From: Bacteroidales bacterium
GTDB lineage: Bacteria; Bacteroidota; Bacteroidia; Bacteroidales; WCHB1-69
Direction of reading: 5' to 3'
Length of the DNA: 23,824 bases
Assembly: GCA_031272415.1 (NCBI GenBank)
Contig: JAISTU010000120.1
Location: 1-23,824, forward strand
The notes beneath the pieces are model-generated. The model did not search any database. It was not told where the DNA came from and saw only the letters and a program-made list of their open reading frames with translations. Shown here in pieces: positions 13,492-21,493 of the stretch. Made by a program: the position numbers and the translations under genes. Within the stretch, counting starts at the first letter, position 1. Each line of letters opens with the position of its first letter.

Positions 13492-13725
13492 TTTTTTTTG
13501 ATACAAAAGTAAATTTCGCAAAAAAAAGTTTTTTATAAAATGACTTTTTTTACCCTTAAAACAGATTTTTCACCTTTTTTTTATGATTTGTAAATGTTTT
13601 ATTTTCAATTGTTTACAAAATAATCATCAAAGAAAATACACTGCCAATTAGAAAATCTTTTTTTTTAACAAATATAATTTTTTTTTATTTTGTCCGTTAA
13701 ATTTATATTAAAAGAATATAAATCT

Positions 13726-14538
13726 ATGGACAAAAAAATAGTTATCATCACGGGAGCATCATCAGGAATAGGAAAAGAAACGGCTTTGTTGCTGGCAAAA
13801 AACGGTTATACAGTATATGGCATAGCAAGACGTGCCGATAAATTAGCAGAAATTGCACAAGCAGACATAAATACCATACAAATGGATATAACAGATGAAT
13901 TGGCGGTCGAAAGTGCAGTCAAAGAAATTTATCAAAAAGAAGGTAAAATAGACATCTTAATCAATAATGCCGGTTATGGCGAATATGGTGCTATTGAAGA
14001 TGTACCAATGGAGACAGCGCATAAACAAATGAACGTTAATCTGTTTGGATTTGTAAATATTACGAAACTTGTTTTGCCCATTATGCGGGAAAATAAAAGC
14101 GGTACAATAGTCAACATATCTTCTATCGGAGGCAAAATGGCTTCTCCAATGGGCGGTTGGTATTATGCCTCCAAATTTGCAATGGAAGCCATTAGTGATA
14201 GTTTGAGATTAGAGGTTAAACAATTCGGTATCAATGTGATAGTGATTGAGCCGGGCGGTATTAAAACAGAATGGGGCTCCATTGCGGACGCCACCATGAT
14301 GCAAGCCTCAAACAATTCTCCTTACACTAAATTGGCACATAAAGCACACAGAGCCACTGCTTTACAAAACAAATTGCCGGAGCCGATTGTAATTGCCAAA
14401 TTGATAAAAAAAGCAATAGAAACCAAACACCCTAAAGCCCGTTATGTCAAAGGTTTTATGGCAAAACCTATCCTTTTTCTCAAAAGATGGTGTAGCGACA
14501 AAATGTTTGATAAATTAGTAATGAGCCAATTTGAATAA
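13726..14538 (+). CDS. Short-chain dehydrogenase/reductase (SDR), NAD(P)-dependent
   Basis: 270 residues from ATG 13726; a TTG at 13690 would add 12 residues but has no support. Classical SDR motifs: TGASSGIG (9-16, cofactor loop), MDITD near 53-57, NNAG (80-83), Ser133, and Tyr146-x-x-x-Lys150 (YYASK), with PGG near 175. This gives a complete catalytic set. The C-terminal part (KARYVKGFMAKPILFLKRWCSDKMFDKLVM) fits SDRs acting on lipid or steroid-like substrates, but the substrate is unknown. The TolC-like gene follows after 10 bases, so they share a transcript. Confidence 0.88.
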   Translation: MDKKIVIITGASSGIGKETALLLAKNGYTVYGIARRADKLAEIAQADINTIQMDITDELAVESAVKEIYQKEGKIDILINNAGYGEYGAIEDVPMETAHKQMNVNLFGFVNITKLVLPIMRENKSGTIVNISSIGGKMASPMGGWYYASKFAMEAISDSLRLEVKQFGINVIVIEPGGIKTEWGSIADATMMQASNNSPYTKLAHKAHRATALQNKLPEPIVIAKLIKKAIETKHPKARYVKGFMAKPILFLKRWCSDKMFDKLVMSQFE

Positions 14539-14548
14539 AAAAACATTT

Positions 14549-15886
14549 ATGAACAAAAAACACTTTATCCCCGTAGTTTTGATTTTTATTTTGTGCAATA
14601 ATCAATATTTTGCTCAAGCACAAATTTACAACCTAAATCATTGTTTAACAACAGGTTTGGAAAAGAATTTTGATATTAGGATTGTCAAAAATCAACAAAC
14701 TATTTCCGATAATAATGCTATACCCGGCAATGCAGGATATTTACCAACCATTGATGCGGTGGCAAATTATGCAGGAGATTGGGCTAATTTTTTGCGACAA
14801 TATCCCTCCGATGGCACTCCCCAAAAAGATTATAACAACTTGCTTGACCAACAGTTGGACGCGGGTGTTTATCTCAATTGGACAATTTTTGATGGCTTAA
14901 GAATACAGACTAATTACAAGAAACTCAAAGAACTACAGGAAATTGGCAGATTAAATACCCAACTTGCCATTGAAAATTTGCTCTCTCAAATTTGTTCTCA
15001 ATATTACAATTTTGTACAACAGAATATTCGGTTGCATTATTTGGAGTCGGCAGTAGGACTTTCAAGGGAAAGATTGAGAATTGTGGAGGCTCAATATGAA
15101 ATCGGAGCAATGTCAAGATTGGATTTTCATCAGACAAAAGTAGATTTTAATGCGGATAGTTCACGTTTGGTACAACAACATGAAACTTTGTTTGCCTCTG
15201 CGGTTAGTTTGCGGCAATTGCTCAATGATACGAACATGGAAGAGTCACTTTCCCCTGCCGATACAGCCATTTCTCTCAAAAATTTGCCCTCCAAAGAAAT
15301 TCTGCTACAAAATATGCTCCAAAACAATGTTTTTTTGAGTCTATCCGAAAAAGAAATATCACTTAATACATTGGAAATCAAAAATTTACAAAGCGAAAAT
15401 TATCCATACATAAGACTCAATGCAGGTTATGCCTACACATTTAATCGCTATGCAATGGCAACTTACAGGAAAGAACATAGTTTTGATTTAACGTATGGCA
15501 TTACATTAGGGATTAGAATTTTTGATGGTATGAACAGAAATCGCCAACTTTCTAATGCCAAAATTGCACTACAAACCCAAAAATTAGAATATGATAATTT
15601 GGTGCTTTCCGTTAAAAGTGATTTTGCCAAAATTTGGATGGCATATAATAACAATTTAACACTAATCGAAATGGAAAATGACAACTTATCTATCGCACAA
15701 GAAACTTATGATATTGCGATTGACCGTTATAAATTGGGTAATTTATCCGGTTTGGAACTGCGAGAGGCACAAAACAGCCTGCTCGAAGCCGAAGAACGTT
15801 ATCTGCAAGCAGTGTATAATACCAAACTTTGTGAAATTTCGCTACTACAAATCAGCGGGCAAATTAAAGAATATTTAAAAGAGTAA
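14549..15886 (+). CDS. TolC-family outer-membrane efflux/secretion channel
   Basis: 445 residues from ATG 14549 (a TTG at 14531 inside the SDR end is the alternative). Signal peptide KKHFIPVVLIFILCNNQYFAQAQ, then two long coiled-coil repeats: LNHCLTTGLEKNFDIRIVKNQQ with LERLRIVEAQYEIGAMSRLDFHQTKVDFNADSS-like helices near 170-205, and NDNLSIAQETYDIAIDRYKLGNLSGLELREAQNSLLEAEERYLQAVYNTK near 375-425. The paired R/Q-Y-x-x-G-x-x-S-x-L-(D/E) pattern in both halves is typical of TolC. TolC trimers form the outer-membrane tunnel of RND or ABC pumps, but no pump or adaptor gene is near, and the SDR partner is unusual. Confidence 0.88.
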   Translation: MNKKHFIPVVLIFILCNNQYFAQAQIYNLNHCLTTGLEKNFDIRIVKNQQTISDNNAIPGNAGYLPTIDAVANYAGDWANFLRQYPSDGTPQKDYNNLLDQQLDAGVYLNWTIFDGLRIQTNYKKLKELQEIGRLNTQLAIENLLSQICSQYYNFVQQNIRLHYLESAVGLSRERLRIVEAQYEIGAMSRLDFHQTKVDFNADSSRLVQQHETLFASAVSLRQLLNDTNMEESLSPADTAISLKNLPSKEILLQNMLQNNVFLSLSEKEISLNTLEIKNLQSENYPYIRLNAGYAYTFNRYAMATYRKEHSFDLTYGITLGIRIFDGMNRNRQLSNAKIALQTQKLEYDNLVLSVKSDFAKIWMAYNNNLTLIEMENDNLSIAQETYDIAIDRYKLGNLSGLELREAQNSLLEAEERYLQAVYNTKLCEISLLQISGQIKEYLKE

Positions 15887-15977
15887 AAAGCATACGATGT
15901 TATTGATACAATAAGGATTAGATAAGCAAAATTTACTTTTTTGATTCACCATTGGCTTAACCACTTGCCTCAAAAAG

Positions 15978-16862
15978 TTATTTTAAATACTCCTCCCCCA
16001 GTTCCTCAATTTCTTTCATCGTAGCCAACGTGCCTTTGATGGCGATGAGCATGTTTTTCAAATGCCCAATATCGCTTGCCGAAAGTTCTACTTTGTCTTT
16101 GATACGGTATTTCAGCCATTTTTCGATGGGTTTATACGAGCCGATTTCAAAATTGTAGATTTCTTTTGTTACGCCCGAAAAAGCAATGACGGCAACTTTG
16201 TCATTATTTGTGGTTTGCAACGACAGGATGTTGTTGTTACAATCGAACTTTTCAACGATAAAATTATCCGTGATTTCGCCCGAAACTAAAATCTCCTCGT
16301 CATTGCGGGCTTGCCCCGCAATCCCCTGCTCGTTCAGCAAATGCAAATCAACCAACCTTTGCCCCAAAGCGGCGTACTTTCTAAAAACCGTTTCGTCTGT
16401 TGTCATAGGCACGGCAGGAAAGTCGGTTTTCAGGAACTCAATGTATTTTTCCCTGTAAACAGGCGAGTGCAAAACGGCGTAAATGTAGGCAAGAACCTCT
16501 TCCGGTTCGGGCTGAAAACTCAATTTATCAAGATATGTTTTTACAAAATCATCGGTAAAGTTGGCAAACTTCATTCCCTCGCCTTCCCATTCGAGCGGCA
16601 GCATATCTTTGTGTTCCACGCCGTTGTAGAAGTAGAGGGGGGCGATGTAGGTGTTATGATTAACAATACATAAATCCACAATATCATTTGAAATAAAAAC
16701 ATTTTGCCAAGTTTTTCCTTGCAAATCACGCGTAAAACACAAGCCGATATTCGGTTTTTCAAAATGTTTTGTAACCTCATTTGCAGGACGGCTAATAAAA
16801 CCAAGTTTGTAATAAACAAACCTGCTGTCAAAAAGCCGATAATTTATCGCTTTAATATACTG
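15978..16862 (-). CDS. R-M enzyme fragment 4: recognition and C-terminal region
   Basis: The frame is open from QYIKAINYRLFDSRFVYYK at 16862; a start-codon-only reading would begin at a TTG near 16742. It contains the NYRLFDSRFVYY motif, the hydrophobic recognition region (IVNHNTYIAPLYFYN), and the end YKPIEKWLKYRIKDKVELSASDIGHLKNMLIAIKGTLATMKEI, which matches the C-terminal specificity domain of Type ISP enzymes. It carries the in-frame palindromic insert at 16302-16322. It has no start of its own and would not work alone. Confidence 0.7.
   Translation of the reverse strand, partial: QYIKAINYRLFDSRFVYYKLGFISRPANEVTKHFEKPNIGLCFTRDLQGKTWQNVFISNDIVDLCIVNHNTYIAPLYFYNGVEHKDMLPLEWEGEGMKFANFTDDFVKTYLDKLSFQPEPEEVLAYIYAVLHSPVYREKYIEFLKTDFPAVPMTTDETVFRKYAALGQRLVDLHLLNEQGIAGQARNDEEILVSGEITDNFIVEKFDCNNNILSLQTTNNDKVAVIAFSGVTKEIYNFEIGSYKPIEKWLKYRIKDKVELSASDIGHLKNMLIAIKGTLATMKEIEELGEEYLK
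16302..16322. repeat. Palindromic element inside the R-M gene
   Basis: ATTGCGGG, CTTGC, CCCGCAAT: an 8-bp inverted repeat. Read on the minus strand in the protein frame it encodes GIAGQARND within EQGIAGQARNDEEILV. This GC-rich word and its translation look foreign to the AT-rich gene and resemble known dispersed palindromic repeats that can sit in frame in genes. Confidence 0.6.
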
Positions 16863-17668
16863 CTTTTCAAATTGTTGATACCTAATTTATCACGGAATTT
16901 GTAACTTGTAGAGTTTTTTATGTTAAATTTTTCTGCAAATTTTTTATCAAAATCAAACGAAAATGCGGTTTCTAAATTTTTTGCAAGTTTGTGTTTGCTG
17001 TAATTTACGAGCAAATCATCTCTATTGGTCTTCACTCCACTACCATAAACTTTAAATATCTCCGTGATTTTCCAAAACTTTTCATACTCTTTTTCGTGCG
17101 AAAAATCTTTGGGAACAAACCAAAAATACGGTGTTTTTTTAGGTTTTAATTCAACCCAATCAACTGTTTTGATAAAATTATTTTGCAGAAATGAAAGTTT
17201 TTCTGCTCGCTTCAAAATGCCATTTTCCTGCACGGAAAAATAACGTATATTCTTCTGTTTCAACGGTTTAGATAATTTTACAAAAATAGAAATGGATACG
17301 CCAAGCATAATGTCAAATATATTTTTGTCGGCGTCTCCTTTGCGAGAATTGCCGTGCAAATTCAGGATGTAAATCTCGTCGAAAGTTTCGTACAAATGTT
17401 TGCGCATTTGGCGATGAGTTACGCCGTCGAGAAAACTGTTGTTGGTGATAATTCCCACAACTCCCTGTCCGCATTTGTTTATTTTCCATTCGGCAAAACG
17501 AATAAATTTGATATATTCGTCATCAAGATTGATTTTTTGTTCGTTCAGTCCGTATTTATAAACTTGCAATTCATCGTCAATCACATTCTTTTTTGTTTGG
17601 CTTTTACCATTGAAATATGGCGGATTACCGATAATAGCCAACAGATTGATGCGGTCTTTTATTGCCAT
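16844..17668 (-). CDS. R-M enzyme fragment 3: methylase catalytic half
   Basis: 274 residues, open from an ATG only one codon after the TAG. It holds the catalytic motif IV, NPPY (15-18, in LLAIIGNPPYFNGKS), where the target adenine is flipped and methylated, then FAEWKINKCGQGVVGIITNNSFLDGVTHRQMRKHLYETFDEIYILNLHGNSRKG, typical of N6-methylases. It lacks SAM motif I, which is in fragment 2, so alone it should be inactive. It ends at a frameshift stop, TAA, after SSILKR. Confidence 0.75.
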   Translation of the reverse strand: MAIKDRINLLAIIGNPPYFNGKSQTKKNVIDDELQVYKYGLNEQKINLDDEYIKFIRFAEWKINKCGQGVVGIITNNSFLDGVTHRQMRKHLYETFDEIYILNLHGNSRKGDADKNIFDIMLGVSISIFVKLSKPLKQKNIRYFSVQENGILKRAEKLSFLQNNFIKTVDWVELKPKKTPYFWFVPKDFSHEKEYEKFWKITEIFKVYGSGVKTNRDDLLVNYSKHKLAKNLETAFSFDFDKKFAEKFNIKNSTSYKFRDKLGINNLKSSILKR

Positions 17669-17671
17669 TGC

Positions 17672-18595
17672 CTATTCGTATTCGTATTGCATTTCGGGCA
17701 TATAGTCGCTGATGGAATGTTGACTAATATCCAAAGTATTGGTCAATAAAATGGTCAACCGCTCCCCTCTTCCGCTATCAAAAACAATGCCTTTGTCTCT
17801 TAACATTTGCGTAAGCACTGTGTGCGCAATAACATAAGGCGTGTAAAGCAATTCAAATCCGTAAATATCTTTGAGAATTTTATCTTTCAATGTTTTTTTT
17901 GTCAGGTCGTCCATCTTTTCGGGTAGCATTTGTTCCAAAACAGACCGAATGAAAGTACCTGTTCCACAAGCAAAATCAAGTACTTTAACATCTTGCGAAC
18001 AATATCCTTCTTTTTTTTCAAAATTTGTCTTGATAACTTCATTCACGCTTTTGGTAATGAAATCTACAGCCTCTTTGGGCGTGTAATAAACGCCGTTTTT
18101 TTTGCGATTGTCTTTGCTGCAAAGTTTGTCAAATTCCTTCAAAAATTCTTCATACAGATAAACGGCAATGTTTTGTCTGCCATTGTCGTTGCTGTTAAAT
18201 TCTTTTTGAATGGCATTTATATCAATCAAATTCAGATATTTACCCACATTTACAAGCGCAATTTTAATATATGGTGGCAAATACCTGTTTGAATAGGCAC
18301 CCGACAAAAATTCGTGCATCAATTCATATTCAGCAGGGATATTATCCAAATAATTCAAATGCTGTTCGTCAAATTTTGTATCGGTGTCCAATCGGGCAAG
18401 CAAAAGTCCGAAAACCAGCGTTTGTGAATAAATGTCGCAAAAATCTTCCAGCGCATAATGATAGTGTACCGACGTTTCATAATCACGAACAAGCGCATTA
18501 AATTTTGTGTAAAATTTTCTATCGGTAAGGATATTATTTTTATTTTCGGCAAAATTTTTCAATGCGTTTGAATAATAGTAACTTTGCCACGTCAA
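17672..18595 (-). CDS. R-M enzyme fragment 2: linker and SAM-binding part of methylase
   Basis: 307 residues. Helical linker, then KKNGVYYTPKEAVDFITKSV (about 163-182) and the SAM motif I VLDFACGTGTFIRSVLEQML (about 205-224). It ends with TAG after MPEMQYEYE; the next codons continue in the same frame into fragment 3. The listed start is a TTG (MTWQSYYYS); the frame is open a little further upstream, to the A6 tract, as the natural continuation of fragment 1. Confidence 0.75.
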   Translation of the reverse strand: MTWQSYYYSNALKNFAENKNNILTDRKFYTKFNALVRDYETSVHYHYALEDFCDIYSQTLVFGLLLARLDTDTKFDEQHLNYLDNIPAEYELMHEFLSGAYSNRYLPPYIKIALVNVGKYLNLIDINAIQKEFNSNDNGRQNIAVYLYEEFLKEFDKLCSKDNRKKNGVYYTPKEAVDFITKSVNEVIKTNFEKKEGYCSQDVKVLDFACGTGTFIRSVLEQMLPEKMDDLTKKTLKDKILKDIYGFELLYTPYVIAHTVLTQMLRDKGIVFDSGRGERLTILLTNTLDISQHSISDYMPEMQYEYE

Positions 18596-18603
18596 AGCAG
18601 TAA

Positions 18604-19101
18604 TCAGTGCTTTTTTGTCTTAATAAACGGATATTCATATTCATAAAAGTCACGCAAAAGAGTTCCAAAATCCAAAATGTCTGTTGGTGCATCGGTAAGT
18701 TCTATGTGGTGAATAATCTTACCTTTTTGCAACAAAATGAAACGATGATAATTGGTAAGAATGATATTTTCACAGGTCTTTGAATAGTTCTTAATTTGTT
18801 GACTTTCAATTAACTTATCAAGTTTATAACTTGGTTTTTTGCACTCAATAAATCCTTTTAAGGTTTTGGCAGGTGTTCCATAATTTTCATATACAAAAAA
18901 ATCGGGTACGCCCTCAACGCCTGTTCCGCTGTGGCGGTCTTCCTGAATAATTTTTATGTTTTGTTCAGGCAAACTCAATCCCTTAACGAGGTTTTCCAAC
19001 GCCGTGCGGTATTGTATTTCCTCGCCGTCGGGGTGCTGTTGCAAATAGACCAGATATTCATGCAATATAGGTTGTATTTCGTTCATCAAAGACTCCGTCA
19101 T
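18604..19101 (-). CDS. R-M enzyme fragment 1: PD-(D/E)xK nuclease domain
   Basis: 165 residues from ATG 19101 (ATG at residue 6 is an alternative). A PD-(D/E)xK nuclease core is visible: GVPDFFVYEN with the metal-binding Asp near 67, then GFIECKKPS (E86-C-K88), then QQIKNYSKTC (102-111) as the QxxxY motif that follows in Type I and IIG nucleases. It ends at a TGA created by the A6 frameshift. Alone it could be a free nuclease without its protecting methylase, which suggests that it is not expressed, or not toxic, in this form. Confidence 0.75.
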   Translation of the reverse strand: MTESLMNEIQPILHEYLVYLQQHPDGEEIQYRTALENLVKGLSLPEQNIKIIQEDRHSGTGVEGVPDFFVYENYGTPAKTLKGFIECKKPSYKLDKLIESQQIKNYSKTCENIILTNYHRFILLQKGKIIHHIELTDAPTDILDFGTLLRDFYEYEYPFIKTKKH

Positions 19102-19123
19102 TCTACTTCTACTTTTTTTATAA

Positions 19124-19131
19124 CAAAACTA
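19124..19131 (-). promoter_or_regulatory. Weak -7 promoter box for the R-M gene
   Basis: Minus-strand TAGTTTTG fits TAnnTTTG, 23 bases before the ATG. The wider context is only partly like the 13-base word, and no -33 TTTG is found. Confidence 0.3.
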
Positions 19132-19215
19132 AAACGATAAAAATAAAATATTATTGTATATTTTTAATAAAAATAAATCAATTGTTGTCTATTTTTGCAA
19201 AAGCACTCCCCTACC

Positions 19216-20562
19216 CTATTGAATTGTCTGCAAAATTTTCTCTACTTCTTTTATTTTTTCATTTAAAAGAGACTTTGTTTTTGCTTCGGCAATAAATCTT
19301 AAATAAGACTCTGTATTAGAGGCTCTTATGTTCATCCACCAGTCGTTAAACTCTATTCGATAGCCGTCAAAATCATAAATATTTACAGGCGGTTGAAGAT
19401 GGCAAAAGTGGTTTTTCAAAGTTTCCATTGCCAAAGATTTATTTTCAATTTGAAAGTTTATTTCACCTGAATTGGCATAACGAATATATTGTGCAATGGC
19501 TTTTGAAAAAGTGCTATTTTGTTTTTTCAATTTTGCTAATAGATTGAGTACTAAAATGGCGGCTAAAATTCCGCTGTCGGAGTAATAAAAATCTTTAAAA
19601 TAATAATGTCCTGCTAATTCACCGCCAAAAAGACCGTCAATTTCCCGCAATTTGACGGCTGCATTTGCTCTGCCGACTTTCCACATAAAGACCTCTGCAT
19701 TCATCTCTTTTAAACTTTCAATTACCCCCAAAGAAGTACGAATATCTACCAAAACCTTCCGATTGATAGTGTCGGATTTAAGAAAATGTTGTGCCAAAAA
19801 AGCAATGATTAAGTCAGGTGAGATAAAATTGGCATTCTCATCAATAAACATTACTCTGTCGGCATCTCCGTCAAAAATAACGCCAATATCGGCTCCATTT
19901 TGCCGAACAGACTGTTGAAGTTGCACAATATTTTCTAATTCTAACGGATTAGGAGCATGTGAAGGAAAATTACCGTCAGGCATCAAATTAAGATATTGCG
20001 GCATTGAATGGAATATTTTCTCTACTAACAGCCCTGCCATTCCATTGGAACAATCCATAACAATATTTAAATTAGATATATCTTCGCAATATGCCGATAA
20101 AAATTGTACATATTCCGTTTGTACGTTCATTTGTATTACTTTTCCTTTCTTTTGAGCAGGAATAACTGTTTCATTTTCAATCATATACTCCAATTGTTGC
20201 AGTCCGTTTTGATAACCTATCGGGGCTGCATTATTGGTAGAAACTTTTAATCCGTTATGTTCCTTTGGATTGTGAGAGGCAGTGATTTGTACTGCTGCGG
20301 CAAAATGTTCTTTTGCTGTGATGTAATAATTCATTGGAGTTGTTGCCAATCCTATATCATATACATCTGCTCCACTATCGGTAATGCCGGCAACAAGCAG
20401 GTCATGTATTTGCGGAGAAGATAGCCGCATATCCCTACTGACCATTACTTTATCCGCATTGAGCAAGCGAGGCAGGAAAAAACCTATTCTATAAACGTCC
20501 TCACCATCAAAATCTATTCCATAAATCCCCCGTATATCATACGACTTAAATGCTTTTATCAT
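19216..20562 (-). CDS. Phosphomannomutase/phosphoglucomutase (alpha-D-phosphohexomutase)
   Basis: 448 residues from ATG 20562 (MIKAFKSYDIRGIYG). It interconverts hexose 1- and 6-phosphates and supplies GDP-mannose or UDP-glucose routes. Motifs: FKSYDIRG at the start, TASHNP (94-99, phosphoserine Ser96), DGDADR (231-236, Mg2+ site), GGELAGHYYF (313-322, sugar loop), and RASNTES near 427 (phosphate loop). Two sites differ from the usual form: the VGHA-like loop reads VGRANAAVKL (about 296-305), and SNTEP reads SNTES. An ATG 9 codons upstream lies inside the promoter word and is rejected. It may feed the mannosyltransferase-type gene at 1114-1884. Confidence 0.9.
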   Translation of the reverse strand: MIKAFKSYDIRGIYGIDFDGEDVYRIGFFLPRLLNADKVMVSRDMRLSSPQIHDLLVAGITDSGADVYDIGLATTPMNYYITAKEHFAAAVQITASHNPKEHNGLKVSTNNAAPIGYQNGLQQLEYMIENETVIPAQKKGKVIQMNVQTEYVQFLSAYCEDISNLNIVMDCSNGMAGLLVEKIFHSMPQYLNLMPDGNFPSHAPNPLELENIVQLQQSVRQNGADIGVIFDGDADRVMFIDENANFISPDLIIAFLAQHFLKSDTINRKVLVDIRTSLGVIESLKEMNAEVFMWKVGRANAAVKLREIDGLFGGELAGHYYFKDFYYSDSGILAAILVLNLLAKLKKQNSTFSKAIAQYIRYANSGEINFQIENKSLAMETLKNHFCHLQPPVNIYDFDGYRIEFNDWWMNIRASNTESYLRFIAEAKTKSLLNEKIKEVEKILQTIQ

Positions 20563-20565
20563 ATT

Positions 20566-20578
20566 TGCAAAAATACAC
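20566..20578 (-). promoter_or_regulatory. Promoter -7 word for pgm, apparently leaderless
   Basis: Minus-strand GTGTATTTTTGCA, one base from the 13-base word, followed upstream by AATTAAAAATTAAAAA-type tracts (20588-20620). The box ends 5 bases before the ATG at 20562, so a start site at normal distance falls on the ATG itself. Confidence 0.6.
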
Positions 20579-20630
20579 GTTTTATTCAATTAAAAATTAA
20601 AAAATTAAAAATTAAAAAATACCTAAAATA

Positions 20631-20659
20631 AGCGGAGACACCATTACAGCATCTCCGCT
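20631..20659 (-). terminator. Terminator-like hairpin after dapF
   Basis: Minus strand: AGCGGAGA, 13-base loop, TCTCCGCT, then TTATTTTAGGTATTTTTT. A perfect 8-bp GC-rich stem with T-rich tail, 39 bases after the dapF stop; it probably ends the greA-HIT-rluB-dapF transcript. The U-run is interrupted. Confidence 0.65.
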
Positions 20660-20697
20660 CCCCAAATTTATTTATGTATTACATTGTTTTCAAAACA

Positions 20698-21492
20698 TTA
20701 TTTATCTATCCACTCGCCTTTGTAGACCAAACATGTATCCCCTTCTAATAAAATATCTGTATAACTATCTTCTTTTGTTCGTGCTTTGACGGTCAAATCA
20801 CCGCCAAGTGTGTTAATATTGACCGTACCTTTTCGGCGATTGGTCTGTTTGATATGCCAAATTGCTGCCGCCGTTACACCTGTTCCGCAGGAGAGCGTTT
20901 CCTCTTCCACACCTCTCTCATACGTGCGAACAAAGAGTTGATTTAAGGCATTTACTTCTACAAAATCTACATTTACTCCGTCAGGGAAACGTGCATCCTT
21001 CCGTAATTTACGTCCATGTTTAAGGACATCATATTTAGATACATGCTTCGTTTCTACAACAAAGTGCGGGGAGCCTGTATCAATAAACATGCCATCTTCA
21101 TACTCTTGTATTTGCGAAAAAGGAACATCATTCATAGCCAACAACACTCTCATCTTATTGCCTAATTGAGACAATACACTCCCTTTATGATAACCGTCTG
21201 CCGCTAAAAAACAACCTGTACTTTCAATTATTCTCAAATGAGCAGCAAAAGCGATGATACAGCGTCCTGCATTTCCGCACATGGAGCCTACTTTGCCGTC
21301 TTTGTTGTAGTATTCCATTTCAAAATAATTATGACCTGCATTGTATAACAACACCAGTCCGTCGGCACCAATGCCTCTTCTTCGGTCGCAAAGGTGAGCA
21401 ATCAACGCCTCATCGCCCTCAAACGTTGCCTGCCTATTATCAATGAATATAAAATCATTGCCCGCTCCGTGATATTTATAGAACTCAAACAT
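20698..21492 (-). CDS. dapF: Diaminopimelate epimerase
   Basis: 264 residues. It converts LL- to meso-diaminopimelate for lysine and peptidoglycan synthesis. Both catalytic cysteines are present: Cys72 in MCGNAGRC (71-78) and Cys202 in SCGTGVTAAA (201-210). KYHGAGNDFIFID (6-18), GIGADGLV (40-47), FIDTGSPHFVV and ERGVEEETLSCG are further family marks. Start at ATG 21492 lies one base after the rluB stop, so translation is likely coupled. A clear terminator follows. Confidence 0.96.
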   Translation of the reverse strand: MFEFYKYHGAGNDFIFIDNRQATFEGDEALIAHLCDRRRGIGADGLVLLYNAGHNYFEMEYYNKDGKVGSMCGNAGRCIIAFAAHLRIIESTGCFLAADGYHKGSVLSQLGNKMRVLLAMNDVPFSQIQEYEDGMFIDTGSPHFVVETKHVSKYDVLKHGRKLRKDARFPDGVNVDFVEVNALNQLFVRTYERGVEEETLSCGTGVTAAAIWHIKQTNRRKGTVNINTLGGDLTVKARTKEDSYTDILLEGDTCLVYKGEWIDK

Positions 21493-21493
21493 A

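Larger units (their letters stand above)
15978..19101 (-). pseudogene. Type ISP/IIG-like restriction-modification enzyme, broken by two frameshifts and a stop
   Basis: Four open frames together make one protein of about 1041 residues: N-terminal PD-(D/E)xK nuclease, helical linker, N6-adenine methylase, C-terminal DNA-recognition region. Lesion 1: A6 tract at 18611-18616, where one more A would join FIKTKK to ALITALTWQSYYYSNAL. Lesion 2: in-frame TAG at 17672-17674 between EYE and AMAIKDR (CAG to TAG would explain it). Lesion 3: A4 tract at 16864-16867, where one more A would join NNLKK to QYIKAINYRLFDSRFVYYK. No helicase domain is seen, so it is the short form. Such enzymes cut unmodified foreign DNA and methylate the host's. 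It follows pgm on the same strand. Confidence 0.85.

Noticed and set aside
15887..15977. Terminator between the TolC-like gene and the R-M gene
   Set aside because: TTATTG-ATA-CAATAA at 15900-15914 is only a weak AT stem without a T-run on either strand.
16864..18616. Phase-variable switch of the R-M gene through A tracts
   Set aside because: Tracts are only A4 and A6, short for slipped-strand switching, and an additional TAG would still block the protein. Kept only as a possibility in the finding.
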